A stretch of 64,000 nt of DNA from Phycisphaerales bacterium (GTDB taxonomy: Bacteria > Planctomycetota > Phycisphaerae > UBA1845 > UTPLA1): assembly GCA_020639075.1 (NCBI GenBank), contig JACKHI010000001.1, positions 5,208,001 through 5,272,000 on the forward strand, written 5' to 3'. A model generated the notes under the pieces. It ran no database searches, was not told the origin of the DNA, and saw only the letters and a list, made by a program, of their open reading frames with translations. Within the stretch, counting starts at the first letter, position 1; each line of letters opens with the position of its first letter. Positions 36,410 through 45,242 of the stretch are shown here, piece by piece. Position numbers and translations under genes: made by a program.

Positions 36410-36777
36410 TTGTCGCGTCGTATTTCGATCGCGATCGGGCATGATCCTGTCATCTGAGCCCGGCCAGTGTTGGCCGGGATTTATGGCCGCGAGAATCTGG
36501 ATGAGTTTGATGATGGGGCTTGGTAACTGCATGCCGACCTTGGGGTCGGCATGGCACCCGTTCGACCGTTGGGGTCGGCATGGCACCCGTTCGACCGTTG
36601 GGGTCGGCATGGCAGTCGGCTGTCCTTTGGAGTCGGGAAGGCGGTCGGTCGTCGGCGGTTCTGGACCGCCCCATTTCCTCGGTCCGCAAATTACTGGCGT
36701 GAAGCTTGCTCCTCCGGTGACGCATGAAGGGCTGAACACAGCACGTGGCCCTCGCAGAGCCAAAGGAGTGTTTGAGG
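36410..36777. other. Intergenic region with type-A palindrome and 29-bp tandem copies
   Basis: Of these 368 bases, the centre (36530-36613) carries the repeats described separately. The remainder precedes the metalloprotease gene at 36778, which has AAGGAG and GAGG before its ATG. I see no gene. Confidence 0.5.
36530..36613 (+). repeat. Type-A palindrome with 29-bp tandem duplications of its right half
   Basis: One complete type-A hairpin (CATGCCGACC...GGTCGGCATG then GCACCC, 36530-36559) is followed by a second full copy and a third partial copy of a 29-bp unit. The unit comprises the right arm, the GGCACCC tail and a GTTCGACCGTT linker. Unit starts are at 36542, 36571 and 36600. Confidence 0.85.
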
Positions 36778-39669
36778 ATGGACACACGAAACGTATTGCT
36801 CAATCGGGTTCCCAACAACTGGCGAAACCGGACAATTCCGATCATCGCGGCGGCGGCGATCTTCGGGCTGCTGGCGGGCACAAATGCGTGGGCCCTGCCT
36901 GATAACGGCCAGGGACCTCTGCCGCCGATCGGCGGGGGCGGTCTCGATCCTGGTGGTCCGACGCTACCGCCCGGTGTGGATCCGTGCAATCCGCCCCAGT
37001 TGCCGCCGGGGATCTGGGTGCCGTCGTTCGCCCATGGGCGACTTCGAGAAACCTGCGGCGGTGTGCTTCGGCCCGTTGCGAACCAGCCGGTCAAAGTGAT
37101 TCTTCACACGCAGTACCAGGGAATTCCATGCAATGGAGGACCGATACCGGCGGCGGTCTTTAATGACACGGAAGTGGCATCGGGTCAGACAGACACCAAT
37201 GGCGCGTTCGACATCGAGTTCGACGAAACGCTGTCGCCGTTTGATACGAACGATTTCCGCGTTACGACAAAGGTGCGGATCGTGGCGTACGACGACAGCG
37301 GGGTCGTGCCCATCTGGCAGACGGCGTATTACGGCGACAACGGAACGCAGGTGTTCGACGTATTCGAGGACGTCAACTATTGCCTGACGGAAGGTACGCG
37401 GATTCGCGTCGTGAGCCCAAACGGGACGGGCGCGTTCGATGCCGAGGTGTTCGTCGACGGCGTGCTTTATCCGCAGCGGACAAACGCGAGCGGATTCATC
37501 ACGATCAATCCACCGTTGGCGGCGGGGTCTGAGATTGTCGCTCGCGCGATGGTCGGGGAAAGCAAGAGCGATCGGAGCAAGCATAACCAGGGGAGCAGTC
37601 AGAATTGGAAGTACCGCGCCTACGTTACGAGTCTTCCGCTCGAATACGACGCGAATGGCGACAACGCGGATTTCACGCCGATGGAAGTGACGGATCCGAA
37701 CGGCGCGTACGAACTGCGATTGAATCGTGATGCGTCTTACATCGGTCTGCACCTTGTCGGATCGATCGAGTGGGATGCGTCGCCGTCGGAGCTCAGCAGC
37801 TTCGAGACGAAGATGCGGCGAGCCTCCCGATACATGTTCAATGCGACGGATGGCCAGATGCTGATCGAGCGCGTCGACGTGTTTGACGATCGAAACACCT
37901 GGGACGAGGCGGATTTCCGCGTCTATGCCGACGCGTCGCTGCGGGCGAATGTCGACTGGCCGAGCGACGGCTTCTGGCGAAGTCACGATCTGTGCTGTTG
38001 GCGATCGAGCCATATGAATATCTCGAGAAGCAACGATCATCCGGTCTATGACCACGAATTCGGACACTACGGATTTCGGCTGGGCGACGAATACGAGGAC
38101 AATGGCGGCGATCACTGCGCCGCGGGCGTGGGCGGATCGATTCCCGAATTCGACGCCGGCGGCGACAAGGCGTCATGCATGATGTTCTACCAGTGGGACT
38201 ATACGAAAATCTGTTCGCATCACTCGGACAATCCGCACCAGGGAGGAACGTCTCAGGGCAGCGAGGATTGCTGGAGTGCGATCAAGCGGCAGTTTACTGC
38301 GGAAGCTCCGGGGCCGAACGGTGTGCCGCGCTGGCACATTCGAACGCCGGACGATCGAGGTGTGATCGTGGGTCGGCTGCCGGGAATTCCCGTATCGGAT
38401 TGGGAAGCGCAGGTCGTGACGCACGATTTCAACAATGGCGATCTGTGCCAGCCTGTCCAGTTTCAGTGGGCAAATAATAACCAGTTCGCCGCCGGCGCCC
38501 GGGTTTTCTCACGCGATTCCCGCGGGCGGATGATCATCCAGGGGACGACGGATGCGACGGGCGTGATCAAGCCGTTTCAGGACAACGTGACGACAGTGGC
38601 GGGGCTGCATGTCGGAGACACGATCGGCGCGATGTGGTACCGATATGGAAACAACGGGTACTCGCAGTTCTTCAGGTCGCGGACGTTCAGCGAGGATGAC
38701 TGCATGAGCGCGATGGTCGTCCTGGCGGTCGTGCCGGGCCAGGCGCCGCCGGCGCCTCAGAAGTTCTTCGTCGACGGCGAATCTTTGTCGTTCCCGCTTG
38801 CCGCACAGATCGAACCGGGTGCAACGATTGGTGATGTCGTCGTACGGGTTCGCGCCGGGGATGAGCTTGATGGTGCGCCGATCGTGCGAGTGTCGATCGA
38901 TCGGGAGGACGACCCGCGCGACGTCGCCATGGAGTTCGACGCCGCGACGGGTGAATGGGTCGGCGACGTGCACGGCCTGCCCGACCAGTGTTTCGTGAAC
39001 GCCGAGGTGCAGGGTGCCGATGCCGATGGACGGAAGGCGAACATTATCTCGCAGGCGACATTGACTGGCGCCGTCGACGACGAGGACAGCGAAATTGCAT
39101 CGGCAGACGGCGCCGTCAGGTTGTCGATTCCGGAGGGTGCGTTTGCGGAACCGACGCAGATTGTCATTGGCGGATCGATTGCACCGCTGCCCGACGATTT
39201 TCCGGGTCAGATTGTCGTGGGACCGATCGGCGTGACGACGAACGGCGCCGAGCCTGCGCTGGCGGCGGTGCTCAGTTTCCCGCTGCGGTTTGACAGCGAG
39301 GCCGCATTGCTCGAACAGCTGGATCCGACGATGTTGATCGTTCTTGCGTTTGACGAAACGACGGGGCTTTGGAACGAAATCGATGCGACGTATCACTCGG
39401 GCAAACTGGCAGTCGACGCGCAGGTTGCCAAGTTTGGTGCGTTCGTGTTGCTTGACCGGGGCGCCGTGCCTGCGAGTGGCCAGCAGGGCGATGACTCATC
39501 TCCCGCGGATGCGTCGGGGACTCCGGACAATCGAGCGCCGGATTCGCCTGTGGCTCCGGCGGCGGACTGCGGTACGGGGGTGTTCGGCAGCAGCATGGCG
39601 ATGGCATCGCCGTTGATGCTTGTGCTGGCGGGCGTAAGACGGCGACGGTGCAGAAATGTGATCGCATGA
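36778..39669 (+). CDS. Exported CLCA-like zinc metalloprotease with C-terminal anchor
   Basis: 963 residues from the ATG at 36778. The signal peptide ends near TNAWA-LPD. A proline-rich stretch and Ig/CnaB-like beta domains follow. The catalytic centre is HEFGHYGFRLGDEY at residues 426-439. Its spacing, HExxH then six residues then DEY, equals that of the CLCA protease domain (HEWAHLRWGVFDEY). Many Cys residues surround it. Later come beta domains and a ZU5-like segment (RLSIPEGAF). The extreme C terminus (CGTGVFGSSM, a hydrophobic stretch, then VRRRRCR) has the tripartite form of a surface-sorting tail. CLCA proteins self-cleave in animals; self-processing here is only a possibility. A perfect terminator follows. 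Confidence 0.82.
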   Translation: MDTRNVLLNRVPNNWRNRTIPIIAAAAIFGLLAGTNAWALPDNGQGPLPPIGGGGLDPGGPTLPPGVDPCNPPQLPPGIWVPSFAHGRLRETCGGVLRPVANQPVKVILHTQYQGIPCNGGPIPAAVFNDTEVASGQTDTNGAFDIEFDETLSPFDTNDFRVTTKVRIVAYDDSGVVPIWQTAYYGDNGTQVFDVFEDVNYCLTEGTRIRVVSPNGTGAFDAEVFVDGVLYPQRTNASGFITINPPLAAGSEIVARAMVGESKSDRSKHNQGSSQNWKYRAYVTSLPLEYDANGDNADFTPMEVTDPNGAYELRLNRDASYIGLHLVGSIEWDASPSELSSFETKMRRASRYMFNATDGQMLIERVDVFDDRNTWDEADFRVYADASLRANVDWPSDGFWRSHDLCCWRSSHMNISRSNDHPVYDHEFGHYGFRLGDEYEDNGGDHCAAGVGGSIPEFDAGGDKASCMMFYQWDYTKICSHHSDNPHQGGTSQGSEDCWSAIKRQFTAEAPGPNGVPRWHIRTPDDRGVIVGRLPGIPVSDWEAQVVTHDFNNGDLCQPVQFQWANNNQFAAGARVFSRDSRGRMIIQGTTDATGVIKPFQDNVTTVAGLHVGDTIGAMWYRYGNNGYSQFFRSRTFSEDDCMSAMVVLAVVPGQAPPAPQKFFVDGESLSFPLAAQIEPGATIGDVVVRVRAGDELDGAPIVRVSIDREDDPRDVAMEFDAATGEWVGDVHGLPDQCFVNAEVQGADADGRKANIISQATLTGAVDDEDSEIASADGAVRLSIPEGAFAEPTQIVIGGSIAPLPDDFPGQIVVGPIGVTTNGAEPALAAVLSFPLRFDSEAALLEQLDPTMLIVLAFDETTGLWNEIDATYHSGKLAVDAQVAKFGAFVLLDRGAVPASGQQGDDSSPADASGTPDNRAPDSPVAPAADCGTGVFGSSMAMASPLMLVLAGVRRRRCRNVIA

Positions 39670-39720
39670 TGGCTGAACTGAGGTCTCAATGCGCGGACTA
39701 CGGTTCGCATTGAAGAAAGA

Positions 39721-39758
39721 AGCCGCGCTCGCTGTTGCGAGCGCGGCTTTTGTTGTTT
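39721..39758. terminator. Bidirectional Rho-independent terminator
   Basis: A perfect 12-bp stem AGCCGCGCTCGC-TGTT-GCGAGCGCGGCT (39721-39748) is followed by TTTTGTTGTTT on the plus strand and by TCTTTCTTC on the minus strand. It should end both the metalloprotease transcript and the convergent glutamate dehydrogenase transcript. Confidence 0.9.
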
Positions 39759-39811
39759 GCGTTGACAAGGTGTGAGACTTGAATCTCGACCAGGTCTCGC
39801 ATTCGCATGAG

Positions 39812-39910
39812 CATGCCGACCTTGGGGGTCGGCATGGCACCCAAAGACACTGCTCACAGAGCAGTGGCACCCCGGCGGCTGAATACTGGGTGGCGAGCAC
39901 CCAGTGGCAC
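39812..39910 (+). repeat. Three different palindromes in a row (types A, B, C)
   Basis: Type A is at 39812-39842 (10-bp stem). Type B is CACTGCT...AGCAGTG at 39848-39866. Type C is ACTGGGT...ACCCAGT at 39885-39905. The stems are unrelated, but each is followed directly by GGCAC or GGCACCC. They lie between the terminator and the end of the glutamate dehydrogenase gene. Confidence 0.88.
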
Positions 39911-39914
39911 GGGC

Positions 39915-41165
39915 TTATACCCAGCCGCGGAGCTTGCAGGCTTCTGCCACGCGGGTGACAGAGACCATGTAGGCGGCCAGTCGCATGTGGGCGTTGGCCT
40001 TCTTGTGGGTGTCGTACACGGCGTTGAAGGCGTCGGTCATGCGGCGATCGAGCTGCGTGTGGACGTCTTCGAGGCCCCAGTAGTAGTTGTACGTGTTCTG
40101 CACCTGCTCGAAGTAGCTGACAGTGACGCCGCCGGCGTTGGCCATGAAGTCGGGCAGGACGAGGCTGCCTTTCTTGTGCAGGATCTCGTCGGCCGCGGGC
40201 GTCGTCGGACCGTTGGCGAGCTCGCAGATGAGCTTGGACTTGATGTTCGGCGCGTTGCGCTCCGTGATGACGCCTTCGAGGGCGGCCGGATACATAACGT
40301 CGACATCGAGTTCGAGGAGGTCTTCATTGGAAATCGGCGTCGTGCCGGGGAAGCCCTCGACTTTGCCGGATTCAAGCTTGTATCGCACGATTTCGGCGGG
40401 ATCAATGCCGTCCTTCTTCATCACACCGCCGCGCGAATCGCTGACGGCGACGAGTCGGCCGCCGCCAAGGATCTCCTTATGAAGCGTCGCGGCATACTGG
40501 CCGGCATTACCGAAGCCCTGGATCGCGTATGTGGCCTTCGACGGATCGAGCCCCGTCTTCTTGCAGGCCTCGCGAACGCAATAGACGCCGCCGCGCGCCG
40601 TCGCGTCGCCGCGGCCCTGCGAGCCGCCGATGGCGATCGGTTTGCCGGTGATGACACCGGGATGGCTTTCGCCGTGAATGATCTCGAACTCATCCATCAT
40701 CCACGCCATGATCTGCGGCGTTGTGTAAACGTCCGGCGCGGGAACATCGCGATGAACGCCGAGCTGTCGCGCGACGGCGCGCATGTAGGCGCGGGCGAGT
40801 CGTTCCTTTTCCGTTTCGGTCATTTCCTTCGGGTTGCAAGTGACGCCGCCCTTGCCGCCGCCGAGCGGAATGTTGACGACGGCGCACTTCCAGGTCATCC
40901 ACGCTGCGAGCGCGCGGACGGTATCGATGGTTTCATCCGGGTGCCAGCGGAGACCGCCCTTTGTCGGACCGCGCGCACTGTTGTACTGCACACGATAGGC
41001 GTGAAAGACACGGGTTCGGCCGTTGTCCATTTTCACGGGAATCGTGAAGCGGAATTCGCGCTGCGGCCAGCGGAGGAATTCGTGCGTTGCGGCGTCGAGA
41101 CCAAGCTTCTTGGCCGCTTCATCAAGTTGCTGCTGGGCGATTTTGAAGGGATTGAGATCCGCCAT
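39915..41165 (-). CDS. gdhA: Glutamate dehydrogenase
   Basis: 416 residues from the ATG at 41165, with AAGGAG upstream. The Glu/Leu/Phe/Val dehydrogenase signature VNIPLGGGKGGVTCNP contains the catalytic-lysine loop, and RGPTKGGLRWHP is the substrate-binding region. The Rossmann motif is AIQGFGNAGQYAA. The enzyme links 2-oxoglutarate and ammonia to glutamate. The length puts it in the hexameric 410-450 residue class. GFGNAG followed later by SDSRGGV resembles enzymes that can use NAD, but cofactor choice cannot be settled from this. Confidence 0.93.
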   Translation of the reverse strand: MADLNPFKIAQQQLDEAAKKLGLDAATHEFLRWPQREFRFTIPVKMDNGRTRVFHAYRVQYNSARGPTKGGLRWHPDETIDTVRALAAWMTWKCAVVNIPLGGGKGGVTCNPKEMTETEKERLARAYMRAVARQLGVHRDVPAPDVYTTPQIMAWMMDEFEIIHGESHPGVITGKPIAIGGSQGRGDATARGGVYCVREACKKTGLDPSKATYAIQGFGNAGQYAATLHKEILGGGRLVAVSDSRGGVMKKDGIDPAEIVRYKLESGKVEGFPGTTPISNEDLLELDVDVMYPAALEGVITERNAPNIKSKLICELANGPTTPAADEILHKKGSLVLPDFMANAGGVTVSYFEQVQNTYNYYWGLEDVHTQLDRRMTDAFNAVYDTHKKANAHMRLAAYMVSVTRVAEACKLRGWV

Positions 41166-41330
41166 CGAAGTTGCTCCTTCCTGCAAGTAGCTACGCGTCG
41201 AACAGACGCGGCGGTCGCCGTACCAGGCGAAGTTGTGATGATACTAGCGCTCGTTAGGGGTCGCAATCGGTCGACGGGGGAATTCAAAATCGCATGGAAA
41301 CAGGGCGAATTCTGCGAAATGCCGGCGACG

Positions 41331-42134
41331 TCAGACGAACCAGAAGGTGCGTCGTTTCCAGTCGCGATAGGTTTCGCCGAAGGCGTCTTCGAGGGCGCGG
41401 TCTTCCATTCGGGTGCGGATGAGCTGGAGCGCGACGAAGCAAAGGTAGAATCCGATCCAGACGGCGTTCGTGTTGGCGAGGACAAGCCAGACGCCTGCCT
41501 GGGCAAGGAACTGACCGAAGTAGATCGGATGCCGAACGAATCGATAGGGCCCGGTGACTTTCAGGACGCGTGCTTCGGGGACGATGCTGACGGCTCTCAC
41601 AAGGTAGGCGTAGCCCCAGATTTCGACGAGAAGACCGGCGATGACGAGGGCGCCGGCGAGGGCGATGTGCAGCGGTGCGGCGGGGGATCGCCACATGAAC
41701 GTCAGCCACTCTCGATGCATTTGGGGGTCGAGGAGATTGAAGAGACCTTCCAGGATGAAAGGCAGGAACGGCCAGAAGGCGCCGACGAGGGCGATGGCGA
41801 TCTTGCCGGGATCGGTCGCGCGTTTGACAGGTCGGATGCGCAGGCAGAAGCCGGCGACGATCAGGAGGTAAGTCAGGTCGACGAGAGTGCGTCGCGCGAG
41901 GTTGAGTCCGGTGTTGAACGAGTCGGCTCGCCATGCCGCATTGTCGAGCGGGAAGAATTCGCGGTAGTCGATCGATCGCCAGATGACGTAGCTGACGAAG
42001 GCTGTGACGCCGACGATTCGAAAGGCGGCGTCGGGAATGGCGAGCCAGAAGCGGGCGAACCCGTCGGGGGTTTCCTTTGCGGCGGGGCCTGCGGTGGGGC
42101 GTGTGTTCGGGTCGTCGGTCATTTGTTGATTCAT
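41331..42134 (-). CDS. Isoprenylcysteine methyltransferase (ICMT)-like membrane protein
   Basis: 267 residues with about six hydrophobic segments. The C terminus carries the cofactor-binding signature GPYRFVRHPIYFGQFLAQAG, then RTRMEDRALEDAFGETYRDW, the pattern of the ICMT/PEMT/NnrU-like family. Such enzymes methylate lipid-linked or hydrophobic substrates at the membrane using S-adenosylmethionine. Bacterial substrates are mostly unknown. It is read toward gdhA with a 165-base gap. No unusual base composition. Confidence 0.85.
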   Translation of the reverse strand: MNQQMTDDPNTRPTAGPAAKETPDGFARFWLAIPDAAFRIVGVTAFVSYVIWRSIDYREFFPLDNAAWRADSFNTGLNLARRTLVDLTYLLIVAGFCLRIRPVKRATDPGKIAIALVGAFWPFLPFILEGLFNLLDPQMHREWLTFMWRSPAAPLHIALAGALVIAGLLVEIWGYAYLVRAVSIVPEARVLKVTGPYRFVRHPIYFGQFLAQAGVWLVLANTNAVWIGFYLCFVALQLIRTRMEDRALEDAFGETYRDWKRRTFWFV

Positions 42135-42340
42135 CGGCTGTTCGGAGACTTATCAAGCGCATTCTGCGTTATATCGGCTTGCCGGCAATGCGGCGAGCGA
42201 ATCGCGAGTGAGGGCTTCGTCTACGCGTCCGGTTGTTTGACACTCCTCGGCGGGGCTGCCTACCATGCGTTCGATCCGGAATCGTGCCGGATCGTTCGAA
42301 GAGGCCGGTGGGATCGGTGTCGCTTAGGGTATGTAGCACT

Positions 42341-43399
42341 ATGGGTTATTCGCTGAATGCGTTGACGGATTTTCTGGCGACAGTCGGTATGCCATCGACG
42401 GTTGAGGGGGACGGGGCCAGGCACGTGACGGGCGTGGCGACGCTGGAGGACGCCGGGGCGGACGAGATCAGCTTTCTGGCGAACCCGAAGTATGAGTCGA
42501 TGCTCGGGCGGACGGGTGCGGGGGCGGTGATCGTTTCAAAGGAGCAGGCGATTCCGGAGGGGATGAACGTGATCCGGGCGCCGGATCCGTATGCGGCCGT
42601 GACGGCCGTGATCGTGCGAATCCACGGTTATCGCGAGCACGCGTCCGTGGGCGTCAGCGATCGGGCGGTGATTCACGAGACGGCGCAGATCGGCGCGAAC
42701 GCGAGTATTCACCACAACGTGACGATCGGGGCGAACGTGCGGGTCGGAAAGAACGCCGTGATGTATCCGGGGACGTACGTGTTCCAGGACTGCGAGATCG
42801 GCGACGACTGCCTGTTGTATCCGAACGTCGTGATTTATCCCGGATGCAGGCTGGGCGATCGTGTGACGCTGCATGCGGGGACTGTCATCGGTGAGGATGG
42901 TCTGGGCTACGCACCGGTCGAAGGGCGTTGGCACAAGATACCGCAGATCGGCATCACGGAGTTGGGGGATGACGTCGAAATGGGGGCGAACTGTGCGATC
43001 GATCGGGCGACGCTGGGGCGGACGGTCATCGGGTCGGGGACGAAGTTCAGCAACCTGGTGACGATCGGTCACGGGACGAAGGTCGGCGAGCATTGCATGT
43101 TCGTCGCGCAGGTTGGAATCGCCGGAAGCGTGAACGTCGGAAACAACGTGACGATGGCCGGGAAGGTCGGCGTTGCGGGGCATCTGGAGATCGGCGATCG
43201 GGCGCAACTCGGTGCGATGAGCGGTGTGATGCGAAGTATTCCGGCGGATACGAAGGTCGCGGGTGCACCGGCGATGCCGATCCAGACGGCGTTGCGTGCG
43301 TTCAGCATGATGGAAAAGCTGCCGGACATGCATCGGCAATTGAAGAAGCTGGAGGCGCGGGTGAAGGAATTGGAAGGGAAGTTGGGGGAGCAGGGGTGA
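42341..43399 (+). CDS. lpxD: UDP-3-O-acylglucosamine N-acyltransferase LpxD
   Basis: 352 residues from the ATG at 42341, matching the E. coli length (341). An N-terminal uridine-binding domain precedes a left-handed beta-helix made of hexapeptide repeats (IGANASIHHNVTIGANVRVG and later). The catalytic His lies in NLVTIGHGTKVG. The C-terminal helix MMEKLPDMHRQLKKLEARVKELEG is the usual trimer tail. It adds the second acyl chain in lipid A synthesis, so this organism probably makes an outer membrane with lipid A. Other lpx genes are not adjacent. Confidence 0.93.
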   Translation: MGYSLNALTDFLATVGMPSTVEGDGARHVTGVATLEDAGADEISFLANPKYESMLGRTGAGAVIVSKEQAIPEGMNVIRAPDPYAAVTAVIVRIHGYREHASVGVSDRAVIHETAQIGANASIHHNVTIGANVRVGKNAVMYPGTYVFQDCEIGDDCLLYPNVVIYPGCRLGDRVTLHAGTVIGEDGLGYAPVEGRWHKIPQIGITELGDDVEMGANCAIDRATLGRTVIGSGTKFSNLVTIGHGTKVGEHCMFVAQVGIAGSVNVGNNVTMAGKVGVAGHLEIGDRAQLGAMSGVMRSIPADTKVAGAPAMPIQTALRAFSMMEKLPDMHRQLKKLEARVKELEGKLGEQG

Positions 43400-43427
43400 T
43401 GGGATCCGGGCCCGGCTCGGTGCGAAT

Positions 43428-43454
43428 GTCGGGTCGATGACCCGACTTACGGGG
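43428..43454 (+). repeat. Type-E palindrome after lpxD
   Basis: A perfect 8-bp stem with a three-base loop, GTCGGGTC-GAT-GACCCGAC (43428-43446), is followed by the type-E tail TTACGGGG. It lies 28 bases past the lpxD stop and has no T-run, so it is not a standard terminator. Confidence 0.85.
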
Positions 43455-43507
43455 TTGATTCGTCATGCGGGGTATGGCGATCGGGGAATCGCTATAGAAT
43501 CGACCGC

Positions 43508-44908
43508 GTGAATGATGTGATTCCAAGTGCAACGGATGGCGGAACGGCTGGGGCGGGCCGACGATGGTGGTTGGTCGTTGTCGGCGCGATTGCGGTGTTC
43601 CTGCATGGCGCGTCGAGTCTGACGTTCGATCACGAGCAACTTTCCAATGACGAGCAGGAGTATGTCGCGCTGGCGAAGTCGCTGGCGGATGACGGCCGAT
43701 TCGTGCTGCCGACGGGAGATGCGGCGACGCGGATGCCGTTGTATCCGGCGCTGCTGTCGATCGTTTATCGAACGCAGGACGCGAAGTACTGGTATAGCGC
43801 GGTTGACATACTCCAGTCGATGATGGGCGCGTTGTCGGCGATCGGGTTGGCGTGCATCGCGGCGAGACTGGCGGATGCGCGGGCGGGTGTCGTTGCGGGG
43901 CTGACGGCTGCGTTCTATGCGCCGTATATCTATCTTGAGTCGCAGTTATTGACTGAAACGCTGGCGCTGCTGCTGTTGGTGCTGGCGCTTTGGCTGTATG
44001 TCGCGCAGTGCATGACGCCGGTTTCGCGGGTGGAGCATCGGATTGCGCCGTGGGGCGTTTCGATCCTGCTGGGGTTGGCTGCGCTGACTCGGGCGAACGC
44101 GGCGCTGTTGATCGTGCCGTTCGTCGTGCATGCGTTTTTCCGCGTGCCGGCGGGATCTCGGCGCGGCGTTCGGGTGTTGGCGATGGTGTTGCCGGCTGCG
44201 TTGATCGTCGGCGGATGGATGGCGAGGAACCAGACAGTCGCGGGGAAGGTCACGCTATCGACGATCGGCGGGTTGAACTTCTATCTGGGGCACAATCCGC
44301 ACTATCGCGAGGACCCGGGGCTTGTGTCGGCGGAGTACGATCGATTCAACGAATTGCGGCGCGGCGGGGCGAGCGAGGCCGAGGCGGATGCGAAGTTGTA
44401 TGCAGACGGCATGGCGTTTGTGAGGGCGCATCCGGGGGACGTCATTGGTAATTGCCTTCGCAAGGTTTACGTGTGGTTTACACCGACGACGCGATCGTTC
44501 GGGCCTTCGCTGTTGTTGCTCATTTCTGTTGTTGTGATTGTCTCGATGTTTGGACGCGGAAGCGGAATCGGCTGGGTTCGATCGGCGCGCGTTCCGCTCG
44601 CGATTGTTTGGGCGGGATTGGCCTGCTGGTACGGCGTGTGGGCGTATGGGGTGCCGGCAGTGCCGTTGGTCTCGAGCCGGTATATGTTGCCTCTCGGGAT
44701 TCCGGCGGTTTTGTTGTTTCGGCCGGTGTTGCGGGTGCGCGGATTGTTCATCGGATTGTTCGCATCGCAGTTGTTCGTGGCGATGGCGTATATACCGATT
44801 TCACGGTTGCGATGGGTGACGGATGCACTGTTGATCGTAGCGATTGGCGTGGTAGTGTCGAATGTATGCGATTGGATTCGGGGGTCGTGGGCTTCGCGCG
44901 ATGTGTGA
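43508..44908 (+). CDS. GT39/ArnT-like integral membrane glycosyltransferase
   Basis: 466 residues with about ten hydrophobic segments; the start is a GTG at 43508. The first periplasmic loop reads SNDEQEYVALAKSLADDGRF and TRMPLYPALL, the acidic-loop pattern (D/E near Y, then R-x-P-x-Y) of family 39-type and ArnT-like glycosyltransferases that use polyprenyl-phosphate sugars. LLGLAALTRANAALLIVPF is typical of the family core. The acceptor is unknown. It is separated from lpxD by a type-E palindrome and followed by a cluster of type A and B palindromes. Confidence 0.82.
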   Translation: MNDVIPSATDGGTAGAGRRWWLVVVGAIAVFLHGASSLTFDHEQLSNDEQEYVALAKSLADDGRFVLPTGDAATRMPLYPALLSIVYRTQDAKYWYSAVDILQSMMGALSAIGLACIAARLADARAGVVAGLTAAFYAPYIYLESQLLTETLALLLLVLALWLYVAQCMTPVSRVEHRIAPWGVSILLGLAALTRANAALLIVPFVVHAFFRVPAGSRRGVRVLAMVLPAALIVGGWMARNQTVAGKVTLSTIGGLNFYLGHNPHYREDPGLVSAEYDRFNELRRGGASEAEADAKLYADGMAFVRAHPGDVIGNCLRKVYVWFTPTTRSFGPSLLLLISVVVIVSMFGRGSGIGWVRSARVPLAIVWAGLACWYGVWAYGVPAVPLVSSRYMLPLGIPAVLLFRPVLRVRGLFIGLFASQLFVAMAYIPISRLRWVTDALLIVAIGVVVSNVCDWIRGSWASRDV

Positions 44909-44926
44909 GCGTTGACTCGTGTGCTG

Positions 44927-45227
44927 CACTGCTTGAGAGCAGTGGCACCCGGCGCATGCCGACCTTGGGGGTCGGCATGGCACCCGGCACTGCTTGAGAG
45001 CAGTGGCACCCGGCGCATGCCGACCTTTGGGGTCGGCATGGCACCCAGAAGTTGTCGTGTTGTGTTGGAGTTTGCTCGTTGCTGCACTGTTCACAGAGCA
45101 GTGGCACCCGGCGCATGCCGACCTTTGGGGTCGGCATGGCACGCGGCAGTGGAACGCCGGCGCTCGTTGGATGGTGAACCGAGTGAGTCGATCATCGGGA
45201 CGCCATCCCTGAAGGGATGGGCCACCC
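44927..45227 (+). repeat. Cluster of seven palindromes (types B, A, B, A, B, A, D)
   Basis: This fills most of the 334-base gap between the GT39-like gene and folD. B elements are at 44927-44950, 44988-45011 and 45085-45109; the third has a T.G wobble and a longer loop. A elements are at 44955-44985, 45016-45046 and 45114-45144. D, CCATCCCT-GA-AGGGATGG followed by GCCACCC, is at 45203-45227. The order B-A repeats three times at about 60-100 base spacing. Confidence 0.9.
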
Positions 45228-45242
45228 GATTGGGGACACGAT

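Noticed and set aside
39807..42356. 849-codon plus-strand open frame
   Set aside because: It spans a palindrome cluster and the antisense of gdhA and the ICMT-like gene, and starts inside a type-A palindrome.
43428..43454. Rho-independent terminator of lpxD
   Set aside because: The hairpin is strong, but it lacks a T-run and the same sequence recurs elsewhere between genes, so it is classed as a repeat.
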